Assembly (NCBI RefSeq): GCF_001984065.1
Contig: NZ_LYVP01000010.1
Location: 34,280-98,279, forward strand
DNA: 64,000 nucleotides
Source: Pseudomonas sp. KK4
Lineage (GTDB): Bacteria; Pseudomonadota; Gammaproteobacteria; Pseudomonadales; Pseudomonadaceae
Direction of reading: 5' to 3'
Part shown: in pieces, positions 46,463 through 56,632 of the stretch
Numbering within the stretch: position 1 is the first letter of the stretch
Layout of the letters: each line of letters starts with the position of its first letter
Program-made: the position numbers and the translations under genes
The notes under the pieces: model-generated
The model's database searches: none
What the model was told of the DNA's origin: nothing
Seen by the model: the letters and a program-made list of their open reading frames with translations, nothing else

Positions 46463-46570
46463 GATGGCCTCTTCGCGAGCAAGCCCGCTCCCACATTGGG
46501 TGCAGGTGAACACGAAATGGGTGTCCACCGAAGACCCAGTGTGGGAGCGGGCTTGCTCGCGAAGGCGTCC
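46463..46570. repeat. REPIN (GAGCGGGC type)
   Basis: A pair of inverted REP elements (CTTCGCGAGCAAGCCCGCTCCCACA ... TGTGGGAGCGGGCTTGCTCGCGAAG in outline) fills the gap between the regulator and the convergent transporter gene. It differs from the array at 44.7 kb by the GGGC instead of GAGC arm. Confidence 0.85.
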
Positions 46571-46589
46571 TCAAGTACGCCTTGATCCG

Positions 46590-47930
46590 TCAGTCCTGCA
46601 ACGCCTTATGCGCCGTTTCCCGACTCGCCAGCATGGCAACCAGTGCCACCGCCGCTGCCGCCAACAGATACCAGGCCGGGGCCATCTTGTTGCCCGTCAG
46701 TTGAATCAGCCAGGTGGCGATAAAGGGCGCCGTACCGCCGAACACCGCGTTGGCGATGTTGAAACTGAAGGCAAAGCCACTGAAGCGCACGCGGGTGGGG
46801 AATATCTCGGCGAGGAAACACGGCAATGTCCCGTCGTTCATCGCCAGGATGGCGCCGAAGGCGATCTGGATCATCAGAATCACGATCAGCGGCTGGTTCT
46901 CCAACCACCCGAACAACGGGAAGGTCAGCGCGAGAAACAGCAGTGACGCGGTCAGCAGCATCGTCTTGCGCCCGAACCGGTCCGACAGCGTGCCCATCAG
47001 GAAAATCAGGCCGATGTAGGTGGCCAGCGACACCGTCGACGCCAGGAACGAATCGCTCTCGCTCATGCCCATCTCGGTGGACAGGTAGGTCGGCATGTAG
47101 CTGAGCAACAGGTAGAACGCCACCGCATTCAGGCACGTGGCACCGATCCCGATCATCACACTGCGCCGGTGTACCGTCAGCAATTCGCGAACCGGGGCAT
47201 GAGTGGCGCATTCCTTGGCTTCGAGGCGTTTTTCCATCTCCAGGAATTTGGGGGTGTCCTGAAGACTCATGCGGATATAGCGCCCCACCAGCCCGAACGG
47301 CGCTGCGAGCAGAAATGGCAGGCGCCAGCCCCAACTGTGCAGGTCCTCGACGCTCATCCACGCATGCAGACCGGCGACAAATACCGCACCGAACAGCAAA
47401 CCGGCAGCGGTGCTCGCCGGCACGATGCTGGTGTACAGGCCGCGTTTGCCCTCAGGGGCATACTCGGCGAGAAAAGCCGATGCCCCGGCGTACTCACCTG
47501 ATGCAGAAAACCCCTGGAACAAGCGGATCATCAACAACAGCGCCGGTGCCCAGAGACCGATATGGTTGTAGGTCGGCAGGATGCCGATGCAGAAGGTCGA
47601 GATCGACATGATCAGGATCGACCAGGACAACGCACTGCGCCGCCCGTATTTATCGCCGAAATGCCCCCAGACCAATCCTCCCAGCGGGCGGACGATGAAG
47701 GACAGCGCGAACACCGCGAAGGTCGCCAGCAACGCGGTGGCCTTGTCGGTCTGCGGAAAAAACGTCAGGGCGATCACCGTGGCCAGATAGCCGTAGGCGG
47801 CATAGTCGAACCACTCGACGAAGTTACCCATGAAACTGGCACTGGCCGCGCGGCGCAAGGCCTTGCGTTCGGCGCTCTGTTCAAGGGGTTGCGCCTGGGT
47901 CGGTGTCAGGCTTGCGCTTTGGGTGCTCAT
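46590..47930 (-). CDS. MHS-family MFS transporter (probable creatine uptake)
   Basis: A 446-residue, twelve-helix transporter of the metabolite:H+ symporter family. The family signature is in GHFGDKYGRRSALSWSI, and the N-terminus reads ASFMGNFVEWFDYAAYGYLA. Known relatives carry shikimate, alpha-ketoglutarate, proline/betaine or beta-ketoadipate. It lies about 190 bases downstream of creatinase on the same strand, with the CahR-like regulator convergent, so creatine or a related guanidino compound is the most likely substrate. Confidence 0.87.
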   Translation of the reverse strand: MSTQSASLTPTQAQPLEQSAERKALRRAASASFMGNFVEWFDYAAYGYLATVIALTFFPQTDKATALLATFAVFALSFIVRPLGGLVWGHFGDKYGRRSALSWSILIMSISTFCIGILPTYNHIGLWAPALLLMIRLFQGFSASGEYAGASAFLAEYAPEGKRGLYTSIVPASTAAGLLFGAVFVAGLHAWMSVEDLHSWGWRLPFLLAAPFGLVGRYIRMSLQDTPKFLEMEKRLEAKECATHAPVRELLTVHRRSVMIGIGATCLNAVAFYLLLSYMPTYLSTEMGMSESDSFLASTVSLATYIGLIFLMGTLSDRFGRKTMLLTASLLFLALTFPLFGWLENQPLIVILMIQIAFGAILAMNDGTLPCFLAEIFPTRVRFSGFAFSFNIANAVFGGTAPFIATWLIQLTGNKMAPAWYLLAAAAVALVAMLASRETAHKALQD

Positions 47931-48089
47931 TGGGCACCTCCGTTGTGAGAGGTGCGGTTATCGAGGTAAAGAGACGGGACGTGGCACATGACAAAACCCT
48001 CTATTGTTGTACTTGGCAGGGTTAAGGTTCAGTAGAGGCTGCGCGCTTTTTAGCGTGCATGCGTTGTTTTTTTGCAACGGGTGGAACAA

Positions 48090-48116
48090 GCGCCGCACAG
48101 GCTGGCTGCACGGCGC
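48090..48116 (-). terminator. Weak hairpin after the creatinase gene
   Basis: An 11-base stem with two G-U pairs (GCGCCGTGCAG/CTGTGCGGCGC on the minus strand) lies just after the creatinase stop. It is followed by only a short TTGTT, so it is at best a weak terminator. Confidence 0.25.
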
Positions 48117-48122
48117 GGGCGC

Positions 48123-49334
48123 TTACTTTTTGATGATGTTGTGTTCCGGGCCGTACGGGAATCGGGTGATGTTTTCACCGCCCTGCTCGTTGACGATCAG
48201 AATGTCGTGCTCACGGTAACCGCCAGCGCCGGGGAGCCCCTCGGGCAGCATGATCATCGGTTCGATGGACACCACCATCCCCGGCTCGAGCACTGTGTCG
48301 ATGTCCTCACGCAACTCCAGGCCGGCTTCACGACCGTAGTAATGACTGAGCGTACCGAAGGAGTGACCGTAGCCGAAGGTGCGGTATTGCAGCAGGTCGT
48401 GCTCCAGGAAAATCTCGTTCAATTGCAGCGCGATGTCGCAGCAGCGCACGCCCGGCTTGATCAGCTTCAGGCCAGCCTCGTGCACTTTGACGTTCACCTC
48501 CCACAGGCGCAGATGCTCATCGGAGCAGTGGTCCAGGAACAGGGTCCGTTCCAGCGCCGTGTAATAGCCGGCGATCATCGGGAAGCAGTTGAGGCTCAGA
48601 ATGTCGCCCTTGTTGACCTTGCGCGACGTCACCGGGTTATGGGCCCCATCGGTGTTGATGCCGGACTGGAACCAGGTCCAGGTGTCCATCAGTTCGGAGT
48701 CGGGAAAGGTGCGGGCAATTTCTCGCACCATCGCCTGCGTGGCGTGCAGGGCCACTTCGTACTCAGGCACTTGGTCACGCAGCGCTTCAACGATGGCCGC
48801 CCCACCGATGTCGGCGATACGCGCACCCTGACGAATGATCGCGTGCTCTTCAGCGGACTTGATCATGCGCATGCGCATGCACGGTGCGCCGATATCCACC
48901 AGCTCAGCCTGCGGATAGCGGCTGGCGAGTTTGTCGCGATTGAGCAAGTTCAGGTGATCGAACTCGACACCGATGCGGCCGGCCTTGGGCAAGGCTTGCT
49001 GGATCGCGACGAAATAGTTGTCGCGCTGCCAGTCGGTGTAGACGATGTTTTCCGTGCCGACCGTGCGGCGCCATGGCTGGCCGCCATCGATGTTGGCGCT
49101 GATGGTGACGGCGCTGTCCTGGGTCACCACCAGTGCGTATTGACGACCGAAGGAACAGTACAGAAAGTCACTGTAGTAATTGATGTTGTGATAGGAGGTG
49201 AAGACGGCCGCGTCGATATTGTTTTGCGCCAGATAAGCCCGCAGTCTGGCCTGACGGTTGGCGTATTCCTGGGCCGAGAACGTCGGGCCTGCTTTTTCGC
49301 CGTTCTTGATCCGGATGGTTTTCGGCATTTGCAT
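48123..49334 (-). CDS. creA: Creatinase (creatine amidinohydrolase)
   Basis: A 403-residue enzyme that hydrolyses creatine to sarcosine and urea. It matches the well-known P. putida creatinase almost throughout: FTSYHNINYYSDFLYCSFG, ANIDGGQPWRRTVGT, WTWFQSGINTDGAHNPVT with the catalytic H232, and FGYGHSFGTLSHYYGREAG. It has the pita-bread fold of M24 peptidases without their metal site. The start at 49334 gives MQMPKTIRI, the family's N-terminus; the longer frame from 49499 is not used. An AGGGG ribosome site is present. Confidence 0.95.
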   Translation of the reverse strand: MQMPKTIRIKNGEKAGPTFSAQEYANRQARLRAYLAQNNIDAAVFTSYHNINYYSDFLYCSFGRQYALVVTQDSAVTISANIDGGQPWRRTVGTENIVYTDWQRDNYFVAIQQALPKAGRIGVEFDHLNLLNRDKLASRYPQAELVDIGAPCMRMRMIKSAEEHAIIRQGARIADIGGAAIVEALRDQVPEYEVALHATQAMVREIARTFPDSELMDTWTWFQSGINTDGAHNPVTSRKVNKGDILSLNCFPMIAGYYTALERTLFLDHCSDEHLRLWEVNVKVHEAGLKLIKPGVRCCDIALQLNEIFLEHDLLQYRTFGYGHSFGTLSHYYGREAGLELREDIDTVLEPGMVVSIEPMIMLPEGLPGAGGYREHDILIVNEQGGENITRFPYGPEHNIIKK

Positions 49335-49893
49335 GTCATTTACCCCTGTCATTGTTTGAGCTGCAGATGAACCCGATGTGGCGGGCCGCTGGAGATCATT
49401 CGAACAGATGCAAACCAGGGTTTTTTGTGCAAATCCGACCTGTAGTTGACCAGATCCGCTGTTTGCGGTCCGGTCTTGATCTGACAGAAAGACGTTCATT
49501 CACGAAAAAGCGCATTTTCTCGACAAAAAAAAGGCCCACATGAATGCGGGCCAAAAAAAACCAAACCAAAGCAAGCGGGAGCAAGCCAAACACCGGAATA
49601 TGCGCACCGACATTCAGCCTTCGCTTGCCGTCATTCTACCCGAGCGTCGGTTCATGAATAATCACCACGACCGATAATGACTATTGAAATCAATGGCCTG
49701 GACACCGGTTATGGCTGATTGAAACAGTCGGCTGTCGGTGAGACAGACAGACTGAAGTTGGATCCCTTCTGCGCGCCGGAACAGGCGGCTTTTATTTTTG
49801 TTCGAATGCGTATTTAATTGCACTCACGGACGGTCATGCACCGAACGCGGGCGCAGGCCCTTCTCACTTTCTGTTGATAGGTCAGGAGTCATC
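49335..49893. other. Intergenic region with a stand-alone terminator
   Basis: About 560 bases between creatinase and the cupin gene. It holds the creatinase promoter, the terminator at 49533-49552 and about 330 bases to its right without a credible protein gene. Open frames there have no motif or ribosome site. A minus-strand small RNA ending at the terminator is possible. Confidence 0.4.
49533..49552 (-). terminator. Rho-independent terminator without an upstream gene
   Basis: An 8-base stem (GGCCCGCA/TGTGGGCC, one G-U pair) with a 4-base loop is flanked by eight A residues on both sides of the plus strand. Read on the minus strand, the stem is followed by eight T residues, a classic terminator. 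No minus-strand gene lies to its right. Confidence 0.65.
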
Positions 49894-50304
49894 ATGATTC
49901 TCAAGCGCGTAGGCTCACAGCCATCGATCAAGGCCCCCGAAGCGTATTTCACCGGCACCGTGCGTATGGACCCGCTCAACAATCCGCCTGAGCCCGCCCG
50001 GGTGTCGGTCGTCAGCGTGACGTTCGAGCCTGGTGCACGCAGTGCCTGGCATACCCATCCGTTGGGTCAGACGCTGATCGTCACCGCGGGCTGCGGCTGG
50101 ACCCAGTGCGAAGGCGAGCCCATCGTGGAGATCCGCGCCGGCGACGTCATCTGGTGCCCGCCCGGCCACAAGCATTGGCACGGTGCGTCGGCGACCACGT
50201 CCATGACCCACATCGGGGTTCAGGAGGCGCTGGACGGGGTCAGTGTGGTGTGGATGGAAAAGGTCACCGACGAGCAGTACAACGTCGGGCCCACGGCGCA
50301 GTAG
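49894..50304 (+). CDS. Cupin-domain protein
   Basis: A 136-residue small beta-barrel protein with the cupin metal motif in [17 protein letters not shown] and a second motif in PGHKHWHGA. Similar cupins act as (R)-mandelonitrile-lyase-like or decarboxylase-type proteins, often beside aromatic-acid genes. The start at 49894 has a CAGGAG site; the longer frame is not used. It precedes the pcaQ-like gene by about 100 bases and may share its physiology. Confidence 0.83.
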   Translation: MILKRVGSQPSIKAPEAYFTGTVRMDPLNNPPEPARVSVVSVTFEPGARSAWHTHPLGQTLIVTAGCGWTQCEGEPIVEIRAGDVIWCPPGHKHWHGASATTSMTHIGVQEALDGVSVVWMEKVTDEQYNVGPTAQ

Positions 50305-50407
50305 GCCGGTGGAGATAGCTCAACAGGCGCAGCGCCTTCGATAGTACGATTGCGGGCATTGTTGCACCGAAAGGTCGAACCCCATCACGCGAAGGCAGCG
50401 AACCCGA

Positions 50408-51337
50408 TTGAACATCGATACCCGCATCAAATTCCGTCATCTGCTGTGTTTTCTGGAAGTGGCGCGCCAGGGCAGCCTGGCCCAGGCCTGCGACAAGTTG
50501 GCCATCAGCCAGCCTGCCCTGTCCAAGACCCTCAAGGAACTGGAAACTTTGCTCGATGCCAAGCTGTTCGAGCGCAGCAAGAAGGGCTCGACGCTGACGG
50601 AAGCCGGCGTGGCCTTTCTGCGCTATGCGGGGCCGAGCGTGCAATCGCTGCGTGATGGGGTCAACAGCTTGCGCTCCGGCGAACATGAACCGGTCGCCGT
50701 GCGGTTGGGCGTGCTGTCTACCGTCGAAGGCCTGCTGATTCCGGAGGTGGTCTGCCGCCTGCACGAGCGGCATCCTGCGCTGGCGGTCAGTGTGGTGACC
50801 GGGCCCAGTGCCTTTTTGCTGTCGCAACTGCGTGTCGGTGAACTGGACCTGGTGGTCGGCCGAATGACCGACAGTCCATTGATACAAGGGCTGGCGTTCG
50901 AACACCTGTACAGCGAATCCATGACGCTGGTGGTCCGCGAAGGCCATCCGCTGCTGGCTGATCCGATGAGAAACAGCCACTTCCAGGACTATCCGGTGGT
51001 GCTGCCGCTGGCGGGCACGACCATCCGCAAATTCGCCGATGGCCTGTTTGTGCAGCACGGCATCACCCCTTCGCGGCAATCCCTGGAAACCCTGTCCATC
51101 GCCCTGAGTCGGCGTTACGTTCAATGCAGCCAGGCCGTTTGGGTGGCGCCCCTGGACGCGGTCCGCCAGGACTTGAAGCGCGGTGAGCTGGTGGAACTGG
51201 AGCTGGGCATGCGTGAACCCGGCGGCTCCGTGGGGCTGTGCACCAACCCGGTGTTGCCGCTGACACCCGGCGCGCAGTGGTGTGTGCAGGCGTTGCGTGA
51301 GATCGGGCAAGAGTATCGCGAAGGCAACTATCCATAA
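50408..51337 (+). CDS. pcaQ: LysR-type regulator of protocatechuate genes
   Basis: A 309-residue LysR-family activator starting at a TTG. The helix-turn-helix is in FLEVARQGSLAQACDKLAIS, and the PcaQ-like wording includes NIDTRIKFRHLLCFLEVA and SRRYVQCSQAVWVAPLDAV. It is followed by pcaH after about 125 bases on the same strand, as in other pseudomonads. PcaQ proteins respond to beta-carboxy-cis,cis-muconate; that is taken from the family. Confidence 0.87.
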   Translation: MNIDTRIKFRHLLCFLEVARQGSLAQACDKLAISQPALSKTLKELETLLDAKLFERSKKGSTLTEAGVAFLRYAGPSVQSLRDGVNSLRSGEHEPVAVRLGVLSTVEGLLIPEVVCRLHERHPALAVSVVTGPSAFLLSQLRVGELDLVVGRMTDSPLIQGLAFEHLYSESMTLVVREGHPLLADPMRNSHFQDYPVVLPLAGTTIRKFADGLFVQHGITPSRQSLETLSIALSRRYVQCSQAVWVAPLDAVRQDLKRGELVELELGMREPGGSVGLCTNPVLPLTPGAQWCVQALREIGQEYREGNYP

Positions 51338-51463
51338 CCATTTGGATATGCATCAGGCACGTTTTTTCATTTTTTACCTGGCTCGAACAAGAGGACACTG
51401 CGTTGCAAGTAGTAGCCTACGCGGCGCTTGTCTCTGACCCACCATAAAAACAGGAAAATCGAC

Positions 51464-52183
51464 ATGCCTGATGCGCACAACAGCCGCTTCGTCATTCGTG
51501 ACCGTAATTGGCATCCAAAAGCCCTGACACCTGACTACAAGACCTCCATCCTGCGCTCCCCGCGCCAGGCGCTGGTGAGTATTCCTCAGTCCGTGTCGGA
51601 AACCAGCGGCCCGGATTTTTCCCATCTGAGAATGGGCCAGTACGACAACGACCTGCTGCTGAACTACAACAACGGTGGCTTGCCGATCGGCGAGCGCATC
51701 ATTCTGGCCGGTCGCGTGTGCGATCAGTACGGCAAGCCGATCCCCAACACCCTGGTGGAAATGTGGCAGGCCAATGCCGGCGGCCGCTACCGGCACAAGA
51801 AGGACAGCTACCTGGCCCCGCTCGACCCGAATTTCGGCGGCGTCGGCCGGACCTTGACCGACAGCGACGGCAACTACAGTTTCCGCACCGTCAAGCCAGG
51901 CCCGTACCCATGGCGCAACGGCCCCAACGACTGGCGCCCGGCCCACATTCACGTGTCCATCAGCGGCCCGTCGATTGCCACCCGATTGATTACCCAGCTG
52001 TATTTCGAAGGTGACCCGTTGATCCCGATGTGCCCGATCGTCAAGTCGATCGCCAATCAGGACGCGGTGCAGAGCCTGATCGCCCGGCTCGACATGAGCA
52101 TGGCCAATCCGATGGATTGCCTGGCTTATCGCTTTGATATCGTCCTGCGCGGCCAGCGCAAGACTCACTTCGAAAACTGCTGA
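51464..52183 (+). CDS. pcaH: Protocatechuate 3,4-dioxygenase beta subunit
   Basis: A 239-residue catalytic subunit that opens protocatechuate between its hydroxyls to beta-carboxy-cis,cis-muconate. The Fe(III) ligands of the intradiol family are visible as Y in [10 protein letters not shown] in PGPYPWRNG and the two histidines of RPAHIHVS. The ATG at 51464 is 12 residues inside the longest frame. It is 12 bases from pcaG. Confidence 0.95.
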   Translation: MPDAHNSRFVIRDRNWHPKALTPDYKTSILRSPRQALVSIPQSVSETSGPDFSHLRMGQYDNDLLLNYNNGGLPIGERIILAGRVCDQYGKPIPNTLVEMWQANAGGRYRHKKDSYLAPLDPNFGGVGRTLTDSDGNYSFRTVKPGPYPWRNGPNDWRPAHIHVSISGPSIATRLITQLYFEGDPLIPMCPIVKSIANQDAVQSLIARLDMSMANPMDCLAYRFDIVLRGQRKTHFENC

Positions 52184-52195
52184 GGAGGCTTGCAC

Positions 52196-52798
52196 ATGCC
52201 CGTTCAACTTCTGCCTGAAACCCCGTCGCAAACCGCCGGCCCTTATGTGCACATCGGCCTGGCGCTGGAAGCGGCCGGCAATGAGCCGCGCGAAGAAGAA
52301 ATCTGGAACCTGATGGCCAGGCCCGGCGCACCGGGCGAGCACATTGTGTTGAAGGGTCAGGTCTATGACGGCAATGGCCAACTGATTCGCGATGCGTTCC
52401 TGGAGCTGTGGCAGGCCAATCACCAAGGCGTCTACGACAGCGATTACGACCTGCAAAAGCCTTTCAACAGCTTTGGCCGCACGGCCACCACCGATGGCGG
52501 TGAATGGACGGTCAACACGGTCAAGCCAGGCGTGGTGAAAAACGCTGGCGGCGTGCCCATGGCGGCCCACATCAACGTGTCGTTGTTTGCCCGTGGCATC
52601 AACATCCACTTGCAGACCCGGTTGTATTTCGACGACGAGCAGGAAGCGAACGCGATTGACCCCGTGTTGAACCTGATCGAACAACCCCATCGCCGCGAGT
52701 CGCTGATTGCCAAGCGCTGCACGATTGACGGCAAGCCAGGCTACCGGTTCGACATCCACCTGCAGGGCGCAGCCGAGACCGTGTTCTTCGATTTCTGA
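52196..52798 (+). CDS. pcaG: Protocatechuate 3,4-dioxygenase alpha subunit
   Basis: A 200-residue partner of PcaH with the same fold: LLPETPSQTAGPYVHIGLA at the start, FLELWQANHQGVYD and AAHINVSLFARG in the core. The alpha subunit lacks the full iron site and shapes the active site of the heterodimer. A GAGGAGG site stands before the ATG at 52196. Confidence 0.95.
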   Translation: MPVQLLPETPSQTAGPYVHIGLALEAAGNEPREEEIWNLMARPGAPGEHIVLKGQVYDGNGQLIRDAFLELWQANHQGVYDSDYDLQKPFNSFGRTATTDGGEWTVNTVKPGVVKNAGGVPMAAHINVSLFARGINIHLQTRLYFDDEQEANAIDPVLNLIEQPHRRESLIAKRCTIDGKPGYRFDIHLQGAAETVFFDF

Positions 52799-52914
52799 CA
52801 CTTGCGCCGAGCCACGATTGCGCGGTGCACCGTCACCGCAAAATCCAGCACATTCATGCAATCGCGGCGTGGAACAATGCGCGACCATGCCCTCGATTTC
52901 GAGGGGGTCAATCC

Positions 52915-54267
52915 ATGGTCGCGTCTGATGCGCTTACTGCCGTTCAAAAACAGCGAACAGTCACTGGCTGTCTGCTTGTGTTGATGTGCGCGCCCGGCGC
53001 ACCCGCCCTGGCGGCCGACGCCGAACAAGCCGTGCAAGGGTTGCGTGACGGGGCGAGCCTTGAGTTGCTGAGCCGCAATTTTTTCCTCAGCAATGACTTT
53101 CGCTCCCCCTCGCCTTCGGGCAAGCACTACACCCAGGAATGGGCGCAAGGCTTCATCACACACCTTGAGTCGGGCTTTACCCCCGGCACCCTTGGTGTCG
53201 GCTTTGATGCCCATGGTTTTCTGGGTTTGAAGCTGGACGGTGGCAAAGGGCATTCCGGCACGGGATTGTTGCCCCTGGATCAGGACGGGCGCAGCCAGAG
53301 CAATTATTCCAGCGCTGGCGGCGCCCTGAAATTGAGAACATCGCGCACGACCCTGGCCTTTGGCGAGATGATGGTGCAAACGCCGGTATTCGACACCGCG
53401 GACAAACGCCTGCAACCGGAGTACGCCACCGGCCTGCTGCTCGATAGCCGCGAGATCGAAGATGTGCAGGTACTGGCCGGCCACTTCACGGCATTCAAGA
53501 ACCAGAATGGCTCGACCGGCAAAGGCGACTTCGACGGCTACGGCGTCAGCACCCGAACCGGTGGTATCGATTTCATTGGCGCCAACCTGTTTGAAAATCG
53601 CCCCGTCGGCGGCGCCCTTTATGCCTCGCAACTGAGCGACACCTGGCATCAGTACTACGCCAACCTGCACCTGCAGCAGTCCGGGGTGTCGCTGGACAGC
53701 AATGCCTATCACACCCGCGATTATGGCAGCGCAGTGGCGGGCGCCATCGATAACACCGCCTACAGCCTGGCGGGCAAGTACACCGCCGGCGCGCACGGCT
53801 TGACCCTCGCCTATCAGAAGATCAACGGCGACACGCCTTTCGACTTTGTCGGCGGCGACTCCATCTACCTGGCCAACTCCATCAAATACGCCGACTTCAA
53901 CGGTCCTCACGAACGTTCCTGGCAGGCGCGCTATGACCTTGACCTGGCCGCCTTCGGCGTTCCGGGGTTGAAGTTCATGACCCGCTACGTCACCGGGCGG
54001 GGTATCAATGGCACCCACGCCCCGCAGGGCGGTGGCTACAACCCTTTCGATCCCTCGGTCGGCGAGTACGTGCCCCAACAAGGCGATGGCGGGCGGCATT
54101 GGGAGCGCGACATCGATCTGCGCTATGTCGTGCAGTCAGGACCGGCCAGAAACTTGTCGGTGCAAGTGTCACAGGTGACCCATCGGGCCAATGCCGCGCA
54201 AGGCGGCAGTGACATCGACAGGCTCTATATCGTGGTCGAATACCCGATCACGTTTGGCAAGCTTTAG
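52915..54267 (+). CDS. OprD-family outer-membrane porin
   Basis: A 450-residue porin with a signal peptide (cleavage near residue 34, after APALA) and the OprD opening GASLELLSRNFFLSNDF. Later landmarks are GFDAHGFLGLKLDGG, GGIDFIGANLFE and a C-terminal YIVVEYPITFGKL strand. Members of this family carry amino acids or aromatic acids. Lying 116 bases after pcaG on the same strand, it is probably a protocatechuate or hydroxybenzoate channel. Confidence 0.88.
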   Translation: MVASDALTAVQKQRTVTGCLLVLMCAPGAPALAADAEQAVQGLRDGASLELLSRNFFLSNDFRSPSPSGKHYTQEWAQGFITHLESGFTPGTLGVGFDAHGFLGLKLDGGKGHSGTGLLPLDQDGRSQSNYSSAGGALKLRTSRTTLAFGEMMVQTPVFDTADKRLQPEYATGLLLDSREIEDVQVLAGHFTAFKNQNGSTGKGDFDGYGVSTRTGGIDFIGANLFENRPVGGALYASQLSDTWHQYYANLHLQQSGVSLDSNAYHTRDYGSAVAGAIDNTAYSLAGKYTAGAHGLTLAYQKINGDTPFDFVGGDSIYLANSIKYADFNGPHERSWQARYDLDLAAFGVPGLKFMTRYVTGRGINGTHAPQGGGYNPFDPSVGEYVPQQGDGGRHWERDIDLRYVVQSGPARNLSVQVSQVTHRANAAQGGSDIDRLYIVVEYPITFGKL

Positions 54268-54394
54268 CACGCAACCCGTTCGCGACATGTGCCTGGTCAC
54301 CTGAACAATCAAATCGGTGCCTGCATTCGGTCATTCCGGTTGAACCTGCGCAGTATCGGCAAACTCGGATGCTGAAACGTCCACAGGTGATCAC

Positions 54395-56557
54395 ATGGCA
54401 ATCGAGGAAACGCTGTTTCGCCAGCGTAAGGTGCTTGCCGAGTTTGGCGAGCTGGCACTGGCGTCAGATGACATCGAGTACATCCTTGACGAGGCGTGTC
54501 GCCTGGTGGGCGACGCCCTGCAGACTCACATGGCCAAGTTCATGTTGCTGCTCGAAGACGACATCACCTTTGTGGTCAGAAATGGCGTGGGCTGGGCACC
54601 GGGCGTGGTCGGCAAGGTGCAGGTCCAGGCCCGCCAAGGCACCCCGGAGTGGCACTCCCTGGACACTAACGGCCCGGTCATTTCCGTGGACATCGCTTCG
54701 GAAACACGCTTTCGCTACCACGATTTCCAGATCGAAAACGGCGTCAAAGCCTTCGTCAACGTCCTGGTCCTTGGTGCAGAAGGCGAACGTCCGTTCGGGA
54801 TTTTCGAGGTCGATAGCCGGGTTCCGCGCCAGTTCACCGAAAACGACATCGACTTTCTTCGCGTCTACAGCAACCTGTTGGGCGCTGTTCTGACCCGCGC
54901 CAACACCCTGCAAGCGATGCGCCTGACGGAAAACAGACTGCGCGACAGCGAGCGCCACTACCGCATAGCCGCCGAGCTGAATCTGTTGTGGCCCTGGACC
55001 GCCGACGTCAAGGGTGAACTGCTGTCCATCGATCAGCGCTGGTATGACTACACCGGCCTGTCGCCCGAACAGACGTTGGGACGCGAATGGGCCCAGGCGG
55101 TTCATCCTGAAGATCAGGAAACGTTGAGTTTGCTCTGGGAGCGCTCCCTGGCCACGCTGCAGCCTTTCGACTCGCAGATCCGTCTGGGCACTCGCTCCGG
55201 TCAGCACCACTGGTTCCGCATCCGTGCGCTGTGCAGCCTCGACGTCGACGGGCACTGCGAGCAATGGTACGGCACCCTTGAGGACATCGACGATCGCGTG
55301 CAACTCGAGAGCGCGTTGCGTGACTGGAATGATCTGCTGGAGGATCGCATCGTCGAGCGTACCCGGCAGCTTGAAAGCGAACAGCAAGAGCGGGCGACGG
55401 CGGAGTTCAAATTACGCCAAAGTCAGAAGATGGAAGCGGTCGGTCAGTTGACCGGGGGCATCGCCCATGACTTCAACAACCTGCTGGCCGGCATTCTCGG
55501 CAATCTGGAGTTGATGCAAAGGCGCATCGATGCCGGGCGCTACGAGGAACTGGCGCGCTACAACGCCATCGCCATGACCTCGGCCTCTCGCGCGGCCGCA
55601 TTGACCCAGCGCCTGCTGACGTTTTCCCGGCAGCAATCGCTGGAACCCGAACTGCTCGAGCCGCGCAAAGTGGTGGCCGGGCTTGAAGACATGATCCGCC
55701 GCTCCGTGGGGCCGAGCATCGCCGTGGAGTGTTCATTCAAGGCGAACGACCGGATCAAGTGCGATCTCAATCAACTGGAAAACGCCCTGCTGAACCTTGC
55801 CATCAACGCCCGGGATGCGATGCCCAATGGCGGCAGGCTCAGCCTGATGGTGGATCGCCGCGAGATCGATCAGGCGGCCTCGTCCGAGAAAATGTTGCCA
55901 ACGGGGCAGTACGTGAGCATCTCGGTCACCGATACCGGCACCGGCATCAGCCCGGACATTCTGTCGCGGATATTCGACCCGTTCTTCACCACCAAGAAAA
56001 TCGGCGAGGGCACCGGTCTGGGCCTGTCGATGATCTACGGCTTTACCCAGCAATCCGGCGGGCAGGTGCGGGTGCATAGCACCCTGGGCATCGGCACCAC
56101 CGTGACCTTGTATTTTCCCGTCGATCATTCGCAACCCGGTGAGGTCCGGGCACCCGCGGACGCGGCGGCGGCTGCGCACGCCACCGGGCACAACGAAATC
56201 ATTCTGCTGGTGGATGATGAAGCGGCGGTACGCCAGATGGCTTCGGAGCTGTTGACCGAAACCGGCTATCGGGTGGTGGAAGCGGTGGACGCCGTGTCGG
56301 CGATCAAACAGGCGCAGAAGCTGGAACACCTGGATTTGTTGCTGACCGACATCGGCCTTCCCGGCATGACCAACGGCATCAGCCTGGCCGCTGAACTCAA
56401 GCAACGATTCCCGACACTCAAGGTGCTGTTCATCACCGGGTTTGCCGGTGGTACCAGCCTGGTAACAGTCGATGCCACAACCCGGATACTGACCAAGCCC
56501 TTCAGCCTGGATGAGCTCAGCGGCAGGGTGCATTCGCTGCTGCGTACAGATGCCTGA
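54395..56557 (+). CDS. Hybrid GAF-PAS histidine kinase with C-terminal receiver
   Basis: A 720-residue soluble protein: GAF (about 15-170), PAS (about 185-305), HisKA of the HWE-like AHDFNNLL class (H358), HATPase ([47 protein letters not shown]) and a receiver (about 600-715, with [14 protein letters not shown] and [10 protein letters not shown]). A wide variety of stress signals is possible. A 12-base inverted repeat follows the stop. Confidence 0.92.
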   Translation: MAIEETLFRQRKVLAEFGELALASDDIEYILDEACRLVGDALQTHMAKFMLLLEDDITFVVRNGVGWAPGVVGKVQVQARQGTPEWHSLDTNGPVISVDIASETRFRYHDFQIENGVKAFVNVLVLGAEGERPFGIFEVDSRVPRQFTENDIDFLRVYSNLLGAVLTRANTLQAMRLTENRLRDSERHYRIAAELNLLWPWTADVKGELLSIDQRWYDYTGLSPEQTLGREWAQAVHPEDQETLSLLWERSLATLQPFDSQIRLGTRSGQHHWFRIRALCSLDVDGHCEQWYGTLEDIDDRVQLESALRDWNDLLEDRIVERTRQLESEQQERATAEFKLRQSQKMEAVGQLTGGIAHDFNNLLAGILGNLELMQRRIDAGRYEELARYNAIAMTSASRAAALTQRLLTFSRQQSLEPELLEPRKVVAGLEDMIRRSVGPSIAVECSFKANDRIKCDLNQLENALLNLAINARDAMPNGGRLSLMVDRREIDQAASSEKMLPTGQYVSISVTDTGTGISPDILSRIFDPFFTTKKIGEGTGLGLSMIYGFTQQSGGQVRVHSTLGIGTTVTLYFPVDHSQPGEVRAPADAAAAAHATGHNEIILLVDDEAAVRQMASELLTETGYRVVEAVDAVSAIKQAQKLEHLDLLLTDIGLPGMTNGISLAAELKQRFPTLKVLFITGFAGGTSLVTVDATTRILTKPFSLDELSGRVHSLLRTDA

Positions 56558-56586
56558 GTCAACACCCTCCTTGACCTGCACATAAA

Positions 56587-56613
56587 CCAAGCCCCGAAGG
56601 ATTCGGGGCTTGG
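56587..56613. terminator. Perfect hairpin between convergent genes
   Basis: CCAAGCCCCGAA-GGA-TTCGGGGCTTGG forms a perfect 12-base stem with a 3-base loop between the hybrid kinase and the leftward KGG-repeat gene. There is no long T-run, but the position and the stability favour a two-way terminator. Confidence 0.6.
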
Positions 56614-56632
56614 TCATCAGGCTTGCACATCA

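Noticed and set aside
48123..49334. Reading of the M24-fold gene as a Xaa-Pro aminopeptidase
   Set aside because: Creatinase-specific segments and H232 are present and the peptidase metal ligands are not; the neighbours fit creatine use.
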